Of a stretch of 64,000 nt of DNA, positions 9,015 to 18,008 are shown piece after piece (position 1 is the first letter of the stretch; each line of letters begins with the position of its first letter). The notes beneath the pieces are model-generated. The model worked only from the letters and a program-made list of their open reading frames with translations. It did no database searches and was not told the origin of the DNA. The position numbers were made by a program, and so were the translations under genes. The stretch spans positions 372,001 through 436,000 of the forward strand of contig NZ_VORB01000001.1 of the NCBI RefSeq assembly GCF_007995015.1. Reading direction: 5' to 3'. Source of the DNA: Luteibaculum oceani (GTDB taxonomy: Bacteria > Bacteroidota > Bacteroidia > Flavobacteriales_D > Luteibaculaceae).

Positions 9015-10381
9015 TTGTTATTCTGTAATCGATCTCTAATTTCTCGCAGATGGCGCTCCTTACCAGGTAGCGCCTTTTTTTTGGCATACGGCGTGTGATA
9101 ATAGTGCTCATTAAAAAACCAAACCTGGATTTTATCCCACTGCTGATGGTCAGCAATATCTCCCCTTTCGTTTAGTTCCCGGTACAAGGTGTCGGAAATA
9201 TTGTGAAACTTGGGGTTTCCGAGATAAAACAAATCGGCATCGCAAATTATTTGCTCCAATTTATTCTTTGGTGTTTGCGGCACGCGAGTGGCGAGAATGA
9301 GCTTTTTAATAACTGCAATTTGCTCCTCGGTATAGCCGTATTTAGGAAGCATTTCAGAAGCCAATTTAGCTCCCAGCTCTTCATTGTCTTTATACTTCCA
9401 TATAAATCCTGCATCGTGGAAAATAGCAGCGGTTTTGATTAAAAAAACCTCTTCGCCTCTTACTCCCTCCTTTATAGCTATTTTCTCGGCGGCATTTGCT
9501 ACGTATTTAGTGTGGTGGATACCGTGGTAATACAAGTTCTCTGGTAGGTTCTTTTCCAAGAACTTCATAACATCTCGCTCCATCTCAAAAAAGCGAAACC
9601 TACCGTAGAATTTCATTTTTACATGCTCCCAAAATCGAGGATTTGGTTTACCACTTTTATACCTAAGCTCCTTTTTAATGGCCTTAACATAATACATGTT
9701 GACAGGACCCTTTCGCTTAGTTTCAATTAATCCCCTTTCCTCAACTTCGAAAAAAGGTGCTATGTGTTTATAAGTATGCTCTGTGATATTAATTTTTCCG
9801 GCTTCGCATGTTTCTTGCATGCGGAAAGCAACATTTACCGTATCTCCCCAAACATCGAATGCATGCCTAAATTTTCCAATAATTCCGGCAACTGCTTCCC
9901 CAGTATTTACACCAATTTTTAGCTCAATATAGTCCTCGTTATTACTTTTAAATCTTTCCTCTAACTCCAATATCCAGTTTTGAATCTCTAGTGCGGCAAG
10001 TATGGCCCTAACAGGATGATCCTTTCTTCGAGTGGGGCATCCAGCAACCCCCATGTAACTATCCCCAATGGTTTTTACTCGCTCTACGTTGTATCGCGAG
10101 GATATCTCATCGAATTTGGAGTAATACTTATTTAAAATCTCCACCAACTCCTGAGGTCGGTAGGTTTCTGAAATTTGGGTGAAGTTTTTTATGTCGGTAA
10201 AAACTACGGAAATCGAGCTATAGTGCTTGGCCTTAGGCCTCTGGCCGTTAAGTATTTCATCGGCCATTTCATCGGGAAGGAAGTCATAGATTAACTTAAT
10301 GGCTCTGTTTTTTCTGTCGCTATCGACATCCAAAACATCTACCAACCAATTTCTAATTTTGTTAATCATTTTGCTTGCCAC
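8990..10381 (-). CDS. Class III nucleotide cyclase fused to a C-terminal HD domain
   Basis: The protein has 463 residues. The N-terminal class III cyclase domain (about 50-235) has metal-binding Asp63 (VFTDIKNFT) and Asp107 (KTIGDSYMG), and transition-state residues Asn183 and Arg187 in DTVNVAFRM. The purine-selecting pair is Lys103 and Asp176, the ATP-type combination, so it should make cAMP rather than cGMP. The C-terminal half (about 280-440) has an HD phosphohydrolase pattern: His286/289/290, His322-Asp323 and Asp381/383. No membrane helix or other sensor domain is visible. The 3' end overlaps the stress-protein gene by 25 nt. An alternative ATG lies four codons downstream. Confidence 0.88.
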   Translation of the reverse strand: MASKMINKIRNWLVDVLDVDSDRKNRAIKLIYDFLPDEMADEILNGQRPKAKHYSSISVVFTDIKNFTQISETYRPQELVEILNKYYSKFDEISSRYNVERVKTIGDSYMGVAGCPTRRKDHPVRAILAALEIQNWILELEERFKSNNEDYIELKIGVNTGEAVAGIIGKFRHAFDVWGDTVNVAFRMQETCEAGKINITEHTYKHIAPFFEVEERGLIETKRKGPVNMYYVKAIKKELRYKSGKPNPRFWEHVKMKFYGRFRFFEMERDVMKFLEKNLPENLYYHGIHHTKYVANAAEKIAIKEGVRGEEVFLIKTAAIFHDAGFIWKYKDNEELGAKLASEMLPKYGYTEEQIAVIKKLILATRVPQTPKNKLEQIICDADLFYLGNPKFHNISDTLYRELNERGDIADHQQWDKIQVWFFNEHYYHTPYAKKKALPGKERHLREIRDRLQNNNYPAKTPL

Positions 10382-10420
10382 TTGCCCCTATTCTATTGAG
10401 ATAAACCCAACAATATAGTA

Positions 10421-10448
10421 AAAAGCCCGGTTCGCTATAAACCGGGCT
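10421..10448 (-). terminator. Rho-independent terminator of the ferritin gene
   Basis: On the minus strand, an 8-bp stem AGCCCGGT/ACCGGGCT (10448-10441 with 10431-10424) with a 9-nt loop is followed by a T-run. It lies between ferritin and the cyclase gene, so the two are separate units. Confidence 0.85.
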
Positions 10449-10472
10449 ACAATTTTAGGATTAAACTATAAG

Positions 10473-10985
10473 TTATGCTCCTGTATTCGCTTCGCTTTCT
10501 ACAGAAAGCCCACTAATATCTCTGTCGAACATATATAGACCGCTCTTGTCGCCGTCTAACAATCTCAATTTATCCAAAATGGTTCGTGCTAAAGCCTCTT
10601 CCTCTAGCTGCTCATTAACGTACCACTGCAAAAAGTTGTGGGTGGTGTAGTCGTTTTCTTGCAAACACAAATGAACAATTTTGTTAATCTCGTTAGTCAC
10701 TTTGGTTTCGTGCTCGAAAAGTTTTTTGAAAACTTCCTCTAACGAATTAAAGCTTGCTTCGGGTTTATCTAAGGCAGGAACAATAGCCTTTCCTCCACGC
10801 TCATTGATGAATTTTACCAGTTTTAACATATGCATACGCTCTTCATCGGAATGTGCGTATAAAAACTTGGAGGTTCCGTCATAACCATTAACTTCGGCCC
10901 AACATGCCATGGCTAAATACACCTGAGATGAAGATGCCTCAGTTCTAATTTGCTCATTCAACGCTTCTTCAATCTTTTTATTCAT
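10473..10985 (-). CDS. Non-haem ferritin
   Basis: A 170-residue iron-storage protein that oxidises Fe(II) and stores the mineral in a 24-subunit shell in the cytoplasm. The four-helix-bundle sequence carries ferroxidase residues in NEQIRTEASSSQVYLAMACW and AHSDEERMHM, and the later LQWYVNEQLEEEA. It is the FtnA type, with no haem-ligand methionine pattern of bacterioferritin visible. It has its own promoter box and terminator. Iron regulation is expected, but I see no clear Fur box. Confidence 0.93.
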   Translation of the reverse strand: MNKKIEEALNEQIRTEASSSQVYLAMACWAEVNGYDGTSKFLYAHSDEERMHMLKLVKFINERGGKAIVPALDKPEASFNSLEEVFKKLFEHETKVTNEINKIVHLCLQENDYTTHNFLQWYVNEQLEEEALARTILDKLRLLDGDKSGLYMFDRDISGLSVESEANTGA

Positions 10986-11015
10986 GGTATTTTACTTTTC
11001 TATTTTAACTTTTTA

Positions 11016-11023
11016 CTAAGGTA
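11016..11023 (-). promoter_or_regulatory. Probable -7 promoter box of ferritin
   Basis: TACCTTAG on the minus strand, 30 nt upstream of the ATG and followed by TAAAA. The same TACCTTAGTAAAA string precedes the YwqK-repeat gene. Confidence 0.45.
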
Positions 11024-11046
11024 ACATCTTTACAGACCGTTTGATT

Positions 11047-11054
11047 TATCTTGG
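11047..11054 (+). promoter_or_regulatory. Probable -7 promoter box of rnr
   Basis: TATCTTGG, 28 nt upstream of the rnr ATG, diverging from the ferritin box 23 nt away. Confidence 0.4.
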
Positions 11055-11082
11055 TCCTAATTTAAATCCAGTCTAACCATAC

Positions 11083-13224
11083 ATGGCAAAAAAAGAATCC
11101 CTATCCGACCAAAAAATTAACGAATTTCTCGAAAAGGGAATTAAACAGCTTTTTAAATATCACTCCCATCAGAGTTTTAATTACAAGCAGATAGCCTCAA
11201 GATTAGAAATTAGAGACAAACTTACCCGAGAACGCGTTATAAAAATTCTAAAAACCCTGGTGGAAAAGGAATTTCTTGTTGACAATGGAAGGGGAAGGTT
11301 TAAACTAAACCCAGAGAAAAGCAACTTTGTTGGAAAAATAGAAATTACCAAAAAGGGTAGTGGTTACTTTATTATGGAAGATGGTAAAGACCTCTTTATC
11401 TCTGCTAGAAATACCGGAACCGCATTCGATGGTGATATTGTTAAAGTAAAATCAGCCTCAAAAAGAGGAAGGAGTGAGTACTTTGTAACTGAAATCGTAG
11501 AAAGAAACCGCAAAATTTTTACTGGTATTGTACACCTCAACGATAAATTCGCCTTTGTTGAGCCAGATGACCCAAAAATAAATGCAGACTTCTTTGTTCC
11601 CGAGGGGGCAATGCCATCAAAAATCGAGGATGGACAAAAAGTTGTTTTGGAGTTTTTGGAGTGGAAAAATCCAGATAAAAACCCAGTCGGTAAAATAATC
11701 CAAGTACTGGGCTTTCCAGGGGATAATGAAGCTGAAATTCACGCGGTTATTGCGACCTATAATCTTCCGACTAAATTCCCCAAAAAAGTAGTAGAAGAGG
11801 CGAATCAGCTATATAAACAAGATCATAAAAAGGAATATAAAAATAGGAGGGATTACCGAGATGTAACCACCTTTACGATAGATCCTCATGATGCCAAAGA
11901 TTTTGATGACGCCTTATCGGTAAAATATTTGGAAAATGGATGCTACGAAATTGGTGTTCATATCGCAGATGTTACCCATTTCCTACAACCCGATACTGCC
12001 TTAGATAAAGAAGCCATCAAAAGGGCTACTTCGGTTTATTTGGTGGACCGAGTTATACCAATGCTTCCAGAAGTTTTATCTAACGATTTATGCTCGTTAA
12101 GGCCCGAGGAAGATCGATTTGCGTTCTCCGCAATCTTTACCCTAAACGATGAGGCCAAAGTGTTAGATAAGTGGTTTGGTAAAACTGTTATCCATTCTAA
12201 TAGACGTTTTGCTTACGAGGAGGCTCAAGAAATAATTGAAGGAAAATCTGGCGACCTTGACAAAGAAATCCTTCTACTAGACGGATTAGCCAAAAAATTA
12301 AGAGAAAAGCGCCTTAAAAATGGGGCTATCGAATTCGGCGGAGAGGAAGTGAAATTTGTGTTAGACAAAAATGCAAAGCCGAAAGAGGTTGTGGTAAAAT
12401 CTAGCAAAGATGCCAACAAGCTTATAGAAGAATTTATGCTTTTGGCCAATAGAAAGGTTGCCGAAGAAATTGGTAAAAAAGAAGGAAAAGCCAAGACTTT
12501 TGTATACCGTGTACACGATAAACCCGACGAGGATAAATTAGCCAGTTTAAAGAGCTTTTTAAGCTATTTTGGACTCAAGCTACAGCACGTTAAGGGAAAA
12601 GCCGCTGCATTCGCTTTAAATCGTCTTTTAAAGTCCGTAGAAGGCAAATCATACGAAGGCATTGTTAAAAATCTCGCCATTCGATCCATGGCAAAAGCTG
12701 AATACAGCACCGAAAATATTGGTCACTACGGATTAGCTTTTGAACATTACACCCACTTTACATCCCCCATCAGAAGATATCCCGATGTAATGGTTCATCG
12801 GTTATTACAACATTATTTAGCTGGGGGCAAAAGTGCTTATGAAAAAGAGTTTGCCCTGTTATGCCGCCACTGCAGCAACCAAGAAAAAAATGCAACCGAA
12901 GCCGAAAGGGCCTCCATTAAATACATGCAAGTTTTATTTATGGTTGAGCATGTAGGGGAGGAGTTCGACGGGGTAGTTACGGGAATTACCCCTTGGGGCT
13001 TTTTCGTTGAGCTTGAAAAAACTAAATGCGAAGGTCTGGTCAGTTTAGACAACATGGACGACGATCATTATCATTTCGATGACAGGAAACACAAACTAGT
13101 CGGAAAACGTTACGGCCGCGAAATCCACTTTGGAGATCGTGTTTTAGTTAAGGTTCTCAATGCCGATATAATTGAGAAAAAACTGGATTTTTCCCTAGTA
13201 GATGTCTACGAAAACTTTGATTAA
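11083..13224 (+). CDS. rnr: Ribonuclease R
   Basis: RNase R is a 3'-5' exoribonuclease that degrades structured RNA, including rRNA and mRNA decay fragments. The 713-residue protein has an N-terminal winged-helix region (about 15-80), cold-shock domains, the RNB catalytic domain starting near residue 265 with the metal-binding aspartates of DPHDAKDFDDAL, the motif FTSPIRRYPDVMVHRLL, and a C-terminal S1 domain (about 635-710, FDGVVTGITPWGFFVEL). Length and order are normal. It stops 4 nt before the convergent LytTR gene, with no hairpin between them. Confidence 0.96.
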   Translation: MAKKESLSDQKINEFLEKGIKQLFKYHSHQSFNYKQIASRLEIRDKLTRERVIKILKTLVEKEFLVDNGRGRFKLNPEKSNFVGKIEITKKGSGYFIMEDGKDLFISARNTGTAFDGDIVKVKSASKRGRSEYFVTEIVERNRKIFTGIVHLNDKFAFVEPDDPKINADFFVPEGAMPSKIEDGQKVVLEFLEWKNPDKNPVGKIIQVLGFPGDNEAEIHAVIATYNLPTKFPKKVVEEANQLYKQDHKKEYKNRRDYRDVTTFTIDPHDAKDFDDALSVKYLENGCYEIGVHIADVTHFLQPDTALDKEAIKRATSVYLVDRVIPMLPEVLSNDLCSLRPEEDRFAFSAIFTLNDEAKVLDKWFGKTVIHSNRRFAYEEAQEIIEGKSGDLDKEILLLDGLAKKLREKRLKNGAIEFGGEEVKFVLDKNAKPKEVVVKSSKDANKLIEEFMLLANRKVAEEIGKKEGKAKTFVYRVHDKPDEDKLASLKSFLSYFGLKLQHVKGKAAAFALNRLLKSVEGKSYEGIVKNLAIRSMAKAEYSTENIGHYGLAFEHYTHFTSPIRRYPDVMVHRLLQHYLAGGKSAYEKEFALLCRHCSNQEKNATEAERASIKYMQVLFMVEHVGEEFDGVVTGITPWGFFVELEKTKCEGLVSLDNMDDDHYHFDDRKHKLVGKRYGREIHFGDRVLVKVLNADIIEKKLDFSLVDVYENFD

Positions 13225-13228
13225 TCCC

Positions 13229-13984
13229 TTACAAAAACTGTAGTCTTGCTTGGAGATCCTCTCGGTAGGATCCACCAATAGGAACTACTTTGTCGCTATT
13301 TTGTATTCCAACCTCACTGTAATCTACATAGGCAATATGCTCCCTGTTGACGATAAAAGATCTATGTACCCTAATGAACTTGGATTTTGGAAGTTTTCGC
13401 TCTAAATCCTTCATAGTACTGTGAATGGTATACCTTTTCTCTGCAGTGTTAATTACCACATAATCCTTAAGCGCCTCAACAAAAATAATATCTGAATGGG
13501 CGACTTTTCTATGTTGCGATTTATGCTTAATGAAGAAAGAATCTCCTCCATTCATCATTGTGGAAAGATCAAGATATAACTGAGATTTTAGCTCTAAGTC
13601 GCTTAACTTAGATACTAAGGCTTCACTTACAGCAATTGCTGCTTCCAATTCAGATTGTTTACCCGGCTTGCACAGATAGCTTTCTGGTGAATTTTCTTTT
13701 ATCCAAAGCAATTTAGCAGAATCAATGGGCGGTGAACATAAGGCAATAACTGCAGGCCGTTTGCTTGGAAACAGTTCGATTAAAAGATCCGAAAGTGGTT
13801 GTTCTAACTCTATACGTGGATCAAAAAAAATCAAGTCTGGATTCTTAGACTTCAACAAATCGCTGAAATCTTCTCCTGAATGCACCATGGCACTTACCTG
13901 ATGTCCAAGCTTTTTTAGATTTAGCTCAAGGTCTTTAGCAGGTATAGGTTCTAAGTCTGCGATTAATACATTTAATCCTGACAT
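13229..13984 (-). CDS. LytTR-type response regulator
   Basis: A 251-residue regulator. The N-terminal receiver-like domain (about 1-120) keeps Asp10/Glu12, the phosphoacceptor Asp55 (IFFDPRIE) and Lys106 (YLCKPGK). Ser84 stands where Thr/Ser is expected, so phosphorylation is plausible though the sequence is divergent. The C-terminal LytTR DNA-binding domain (about 148-250) shows IIFVEALKDYVVI, STMKDLERKLP and FIRVHRSFIVN. No partner LytS-type kinase is adjacent, so its sensor must be elsewhere. Confidence 0.9.
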   Translation of the reverse strand: MSGLNVLIADLEPIPAKDLELNLKKLGHQVSAMVHSGEDFSDLLKSKNPDLIFFDPRIELEQPLSDLLIELFPSKRPAVIALCSPPIDSAKLLWIKENSPESYLCKPGKQSELEAAIAVSEALVSKLSDLELKSQLYLDLSTMMNGGDSFFIKHKSQHRKVAHSDIIFVEALKDYVVINTAEKRYTIHSTMKDLERKLPKSKFIRVHRSFIVNREHIAYVDYSEVGIQNSDKVVPIGGSYREDLQARLQFL

Positions 13985-14117
13985 AATTGATATTTGAGGG
14001 ATTTGTAAATGTAGTGATTAAAGAGGGCGTAACCCAATAATTATCACTATTAGATTTTAAGCGCGAAAGTGAATATTCCCTCACTAGCAATCAATTATTT
14101 TATACGAGTGCAGATTT
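13985..14117. other. Short intergenic gap between LytTR and YwqK-repeat genes
   Basis: 133 AT-rich bases hold the upstream region of the LytTR gene on the minus strand, with a near-match box TACATTTA just before its start. No small ORF or hairpin terminator was recognised. Confidence 0.4.
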
Positions 14118-15680
14118 TTATTCGACGTACTCGTCTATATTCTTAAATGGAACTCCGTTTACAGATTTCAGCTCATCCATTTCGTAACGCAGCTTGTAGC
14201 GTTCCATGCCATCTTCGAAATACCAGATAAATTCCCCATTTTTTATTCCAGCCTTGTATTGTTTTATCATAAAGGGTACGTCCTTTTTATGATAATAAAC
14301 ATGATAACCATCTGGGGCTCCGTCTCTAAATTTTCCTTTGAACATTAAACTCTCTGGCTCAATCTCGTAATGGTAGTATTCCCAAACTCCATCCTTGAGC
14401 CCATCGCGGTATTTTCCTTTTTCCACATGGTCTCCTCCAGAATAATACCAAGTTCCATCCTTTAAGCCCTCTACATATTTTCCTTCTGCTACAACGTAAT
14501 TATACTGGTCGTATTCAAGGTAATCTCCGTCTTCCTTTCCATTCACAAAATGCATTATACAACGGGTTTTACCGTCTTTAAAATACCAAATCCACTCGCC
14601 ATCGAGTTTATCGTTTTTCCAAAATCCTTCCTGTTCCAATTCACCGGTTTCGAAATAGTATTTCCAGGCACCGTTTTTTAATCCTACATTAAAATTTCCG
14701 GTTGATTTCAACTTCCCATTTTTCCAATAGAATTTCCAAAGGCCTATCTTCCTTCCCAGTTCGTCGGTATTGCCTTCCGCATATAAAGTGTCATTTATAA
14801 AAATCTGAGAAAGAATAACATTTCCATCCTCATCAAAAGTCTTGGTAAATCCTTGTTTTCTGGATCCCTGTTTCGTTTCTATACGCTTAATTTTTCCGCT
14901 TGGATAATAGTATTTGTCCTGCTCAATAACATCCAATGAGGTTTCATTATCCACTAGCTCACCGTTACTATAATCGTAGATGTTTAAAAGTTTACCATTC
15001 TCATCGTACTCCTTAAAAATACCCTCACGCTTACCATTTTGGTAGGATCCCTCCAACTTTTTAACCTCATTGGGATGAAATTCTATCCATAAACCAGTTT
15101 TTTCGCCCTCAGCGTTGAATCGATTTATGGCCTCTCGATTAATTACAGCGTCTTTCTCGTACCTTATTAACCAAATAGCCCTTCCATCCTCCTTTGCGTA
15201 TATACGTGCCTCTCCGTCCTTTAAATTGCCTTTATAAGGGGTTTTCTGCTTTAGTTTACCATCTGGAAAATAGTTAAGGCGTATTCCATGGATGCTGTCA
15301 TTCTTATACTCGGTTACCTGGGTTAGTGCACCAGAAGCATTAAAATCCCTTGTTTTACCGTTTTTTCGCCCGTCCTCGTAGGTAATTTCCTTTATTTTCT
15401 TTCCTTCCTCATCGTAAAATTTCCAAATTCCGCTAAGCTGAAAATCAACTCGATTGCCCTCGGACTTTATATTGCCATTTTCGTGGTATGTTTTCCAATA
15501 TCCGTTGGGTTTACCTTGCTCGGAAAATCCCTCGCTGGCCAAATTTCCGTTGTCGTAATAAATTTTGTTGTAGCCATCTGATTTAATTCCAGATTGAGCT
15601 TGCAAACAAGGATTATTAACACCTATTATAGAACCAATTAAAAAAAAGAAAAAAATTAAATCCTTTTTAGGTGTATTCAT
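14118..15680 (-). CDS. Exported YwqK/MORN-like repeat protein
   Basis: 520 residues from the chosen ATG: a signal peptide (MNTPKKDLIFFFFLIGSIIG, cleaved near LQAQSG), then about 18 repeats of 20-25 residues of the pattern YYxNGxLxxEGxxxxGKxxGxWKxY. These resemble the 'toxin-antitoxin YwqK family antitoxin' and MORN repeats, which form extended beta-hairpin stacks. No toxin gene is nearby, so the antitoxin name should not be taken literally; this is an exported repeat protein of unknown role. The frame is open up to 15812, but a promoter box at 15709-15716 lies inside that extension and the internal Met begins a proper signal peptide. Confidence 0.8.
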   Translation of the reverse strand: MNTPKKDLIFFFFLIGSIIGVNNPCLQAQSGIKSDGYNKIYYDNGNLASEGFSEQGKPNGYWKTYHENGNIKSEGNRVDFQLSGIWKFYDEEGKKIKEITYEDGRKNGKTRDFNASGALTQVTEYKNDSIHGIRLNYFPDGKLKQKTPYKGNLKDGEARIYAKEDGRAIWLIRYEKDAVINREAINRFNAEGEKTGLWIEFHPNEVKKLEGSYQNGKREGIFKEYDENGKLLNIYDYSNGELVDNETSLDVIEQDKYYYPSGKIKRIETKQGSRKQGFTKTFDEDGNVILSQIFINDTLYAEGNTDELGRKIGLWKFYWKNGKLKSTGNFNVGLKNGAWKYYFETGELEQEGFWKNDKLDGEWIWYFKDGKTRCIMHFVNGKEDGDYLEYDQYNYVVAEGKYVEGLKDGTWYYSGGDHVEKGKYRDGLKDGVWEYYHYEIEPESLMFKGKFRDGAPDGYHVYYHKKDVPFMIKQYKAGIKNGEFIWYFEDGMERYKLRYEMDELKSVNGVPFKNIDEYVE

Positions 15681-15708
15681 TATGCTGTTAAAACGGTTAA
15701 TAATTTTA

Positions 15709-15716
15709 CTAAGGTA
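15709..15716 (-). promoter_or_regulatory. Probable -7 promoter box of the YwqK-repeat gene
   Basis: TACCTTAG on the minus strand, 28 nt before the ATG at 15680. It supports the shorter start. Confidence 0.45.
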
Positions 15717-16071
15717 CGTTTGGATTTTTTTATTCAGAGCTTTTTTAAAAAGTTTTACACGGTTTATCCATAGCTTAACTCTTTTGTTTTCAGTATAATC
15801 TCCTTTTTTCAATAGTCTGTCGGTTTAATTCAATGTGGATTTTTAATGAGGCATAGTTGATCATCTTCCATTGGATAACCCTGCCTATAAATTGCTCATT
15901 TTTTGCCTTTGAATTTTCATTGCTTTTATGCAGTATTCAATAAAGCTGTTAATAGTGAAATGGTTTCCATTTGTTTTTGACCATGTATTAAGTGTCTATT
16001 AACAGGATATTAATTGAATTGTTAATTCTAACTTGCAGCATTAATTAAACGACCTAATTTTTTTAATAAGC
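15717..16071. other. 355-bp divergent intergenic region without a recognised gene
   Basis: AT-rich DNA between the YwqK-repeat gene and rpiB. A weak box, TAACTTGC (16029-16036), might serve rpiB. No tRNA, hairpin terminator or credible small ORF was seen; the minus-strand frame that enters from the YwqK gene is judged untranslated. Confidence 0.4.
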
Positions 16072-16494
16072 ATGTTAATTATAGGAAATGATCATGCAGG
16101 TACGGGACTTAAAAACCTACTTGTAGATTGGGCTAGAGAACAAAATGTGGAAGTTATCAACCATGGAACTGATGGTGTTGATAGCGTTGATTATCCCGAT
16201 TTCGCTAAAGCTGTTTGTAAGGATCTAAATACTAAGAATGGTCTTGGTGTTTTGATTTGTGGTTCTGGAAATGGAATTGCAATGACTGCAAATAAGTTTA
16301 AACACATTAGGGCTGCTATCTGCTGGAATACAGAATTAGCTTCGTTGGCGCGTCAGCACAATAATGCAAATGTATTGGTTCTTCCAGCAAGGTTTGTTTC
16401 AGAAGCGGAGGGATTGGAAATTTTAAAAGCCTTTTTAAGTGCAGAGTTTGAAGGTGGAAGACATGAAAGAAGGGTAAATAAAATCATAGAATGA
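16072..16494 (+). CDS. rpiB: Ribose 5-phosphate isomerase B
   Basis: RpiB interconverts ribulose 5-phosphate and ribose 5-phosphate in the pentose phosphate pathway. The 140-residue RpiB/LacAB fold shows IIGNDHAGTGLKN, DYPDFA, the cysteine-containing LICGSGNGIAMTANK and the HNNANVLVLPARF segment; these match active-site and phosphate-binding positions of the family. Its stop overlaps the ATG of the following peptidase by 4 nt (ATGA). Confidence 0.94.
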   Translation: MLIIGNDHAGTGLKNLLVDWAREQNVEVINHGTDGVDSVDYPDFAKAVCKDLNTKNGLGVLICGSGNGIAMTANKFKHIRAAICWNTELASLARQHNNANVLVLPARFVSEAEGLEILKAFLSAEFEGGRHERRVNKIIE

Positions 16495-18008
16495 AAAAGT
16501 TTTTAATCGTATTGTTAGCGGCTGCTCCTGGCTTTTTAGTCGGTCAGAAGAGTATTAAGGAATTCTATGCTAAAGATATCAATGCTTTAAGCTTAAAGGA
16601 GCATTTGGAAATTCTTGCATCGGATTCTCTAGAAGGTAGAGAAACAGGTATGGAGGGGCAACGAATGGCTGCCGATTATATCCAACGTTATTTCGAAGAG
16701 ATTTCGTTAAAACCGGGAAATGGTAACTCCTATTTTCAATATTTTGATATTGATTTATTAAAACCTGCTACGGTAACTTTAAACGTGGCAGATACCGTGT
16801 CTTTGAATTTCCCAGATGAAATTTTTTACCTAGGAAATGTGGCAGATCAGGAGATAGATTTCAAGGAATTGGTCTTTTGTGGCTACGGGATAGAAGATAG
16901 CTTGGTAAAAGATTATGATGGCCTGGATGTAGAAGGTAAAGTGGTACTGATTCTAAACGGAGAACCCAAAAATGAGCAAGGTAATTTTGTTCTTACCGGC
17001 AATGCTAGGAATAGTAAATGGGGTAGGTCACCTGTTAGTAAAATCCAACTTGCAAGAGAAAAAGGAGCTAAAGCTATTGTGGAATACAATGCTAATCTAG
17101 GTTCGGTTGCAGCATTGTACAAAAGATATCTGATGCGAACCAGGGTTAGTTTAAGTAAAGAAATCACAGAGGTTGAAGCCCCGTATATTATAGTTGGAGA
17201 TACCCTTGAAGGCCTGCTTAGCGGTAAGAGTATAGTGTCATTGAATAATGGCGATGTAATTGATCTTAGTGGAGGTATTTCTTTTGTAAATAATTCTACT
17301 AAGGGTCAAAGTAGTAATGTGCTAGGGGTTATTGAGGGTAGTGAGTATCCAGATCAGTTCCTTGTAATTACCGCTCATTATGATCACATCGGTAAAAACG
17401 ATAGTTTGGTTTTTAACGGTGCAGATGACGATGGATCAGGAACGGTTACCGTAATGGAATTAGCTGAGTCTTTTCAAAAGGCTGCTTATGATGGATATAA
17501 ACCAAAAAGATCTATCCTTTTTATGTTAGTAAGTGGGGAAGAGAAAGGATTACTCGGGTCTGAATACTTCACGGATAACCCTACAATGGACTTAGGAAAT
17601 GTAATTGCTAATCTTAACATCGATATGGTGGGAAGAGTAGATAAAGAACATGAGAATAATCCTGACTACGTTTATGTTATTGGGTCAGAGATGCTTAGTT
17701 CTGAGCTTAAGACAATTAGTGAAAAGCAAAATAAGAAGTTTGGAAAGCTTGAATTGAATTATCGATATGATGATCCAAATGACCCAAATAGGTTTTATTA
17801 CAGATCAGATCACTATAATTTTGCAAAGAATAATATTCCTGTAATTTTCTATTTCAACGGTACCCATGAGGATTACCACAAGGCCACAGATACCGTTGAA
17901 AAGATCAATTTTGATAAAATGGCTAAAATCGGCCGGTTAATTTTCCATACTGCATGGGAATTAGCGAATAGAGACGAATTGTTGCCATTAGATATGTTAA
18001 AAGATTAA
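16491..18008 (+). CDS. Exported M28 family zinc aminopeptidase
   Basis: 505 residues with a signal peptide (MKKFLIVLLAAAPGFLVGQ), a protease-associated-like insertion in the middle, and a C-terminal M28 peptidase domain. The co-catalytic zinc ligands appear in TAHYDHIG, NGADDDGSGT, SGEEKGLLGSEYF, NIDMVGRVD and GTHEDYHKATDT. It probably trims peptides outside the cytoplasm. It is coupled to rpiB by a 4-nt overlap, and its 3' end overlaps the convergent TlpA-like gene by 4 nt. No C-terminal sorting domain is visible. Confidence 0.9.
   Translation: MKKFLIVLLAAAPGFLVGQKSIKEFYAKDINALSLKEHLEILASDSLEGRETGMEGQRMAADYIQRYFEEISLKPGNGNSYFQYFDIDLLKPATVTLNVADTVSLNFPDEIFYLGNVADQEIDFKELVFCGYGIEDSLVKDYDGLDVEGKVVLILNGEPKNEQGNFVLTGNARNSKWGRSPVSKIQLAREKGAKAIVEYNANLGSVAALYKRYLMRTRVSLSKEITEVEAPYIIVGDTLEGLLSGKSIVSLNNGDVIDLSGGISFVNNSTKGQSSNVLGVIEGSEYPDQFLVITAHYDHIGKNDSLVFNGADDDGSGTVTVMELAESFQKAAYDGYKPKRSILFMLVSGEEKGLLGSEYFTDNPTMDLGNVIANLNIDMVGRVDKEHENNPDYVYVIGSEMLSSELKTISEKQNKKFGKLELNYRYDDPNDPNRFYYRSDHYNFAKNNIPVIFYFNGTHEDYHKATDTVEKINFDKMAKIGRLIFHTAWELANRDELLPLDMLKD

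Noticed and set aside
14118-15680. A toxin-antitoxin locus, from the YwqK family name
   Set aside because: No toxin-sized gene is adjacent and the protein has a signal peptide.
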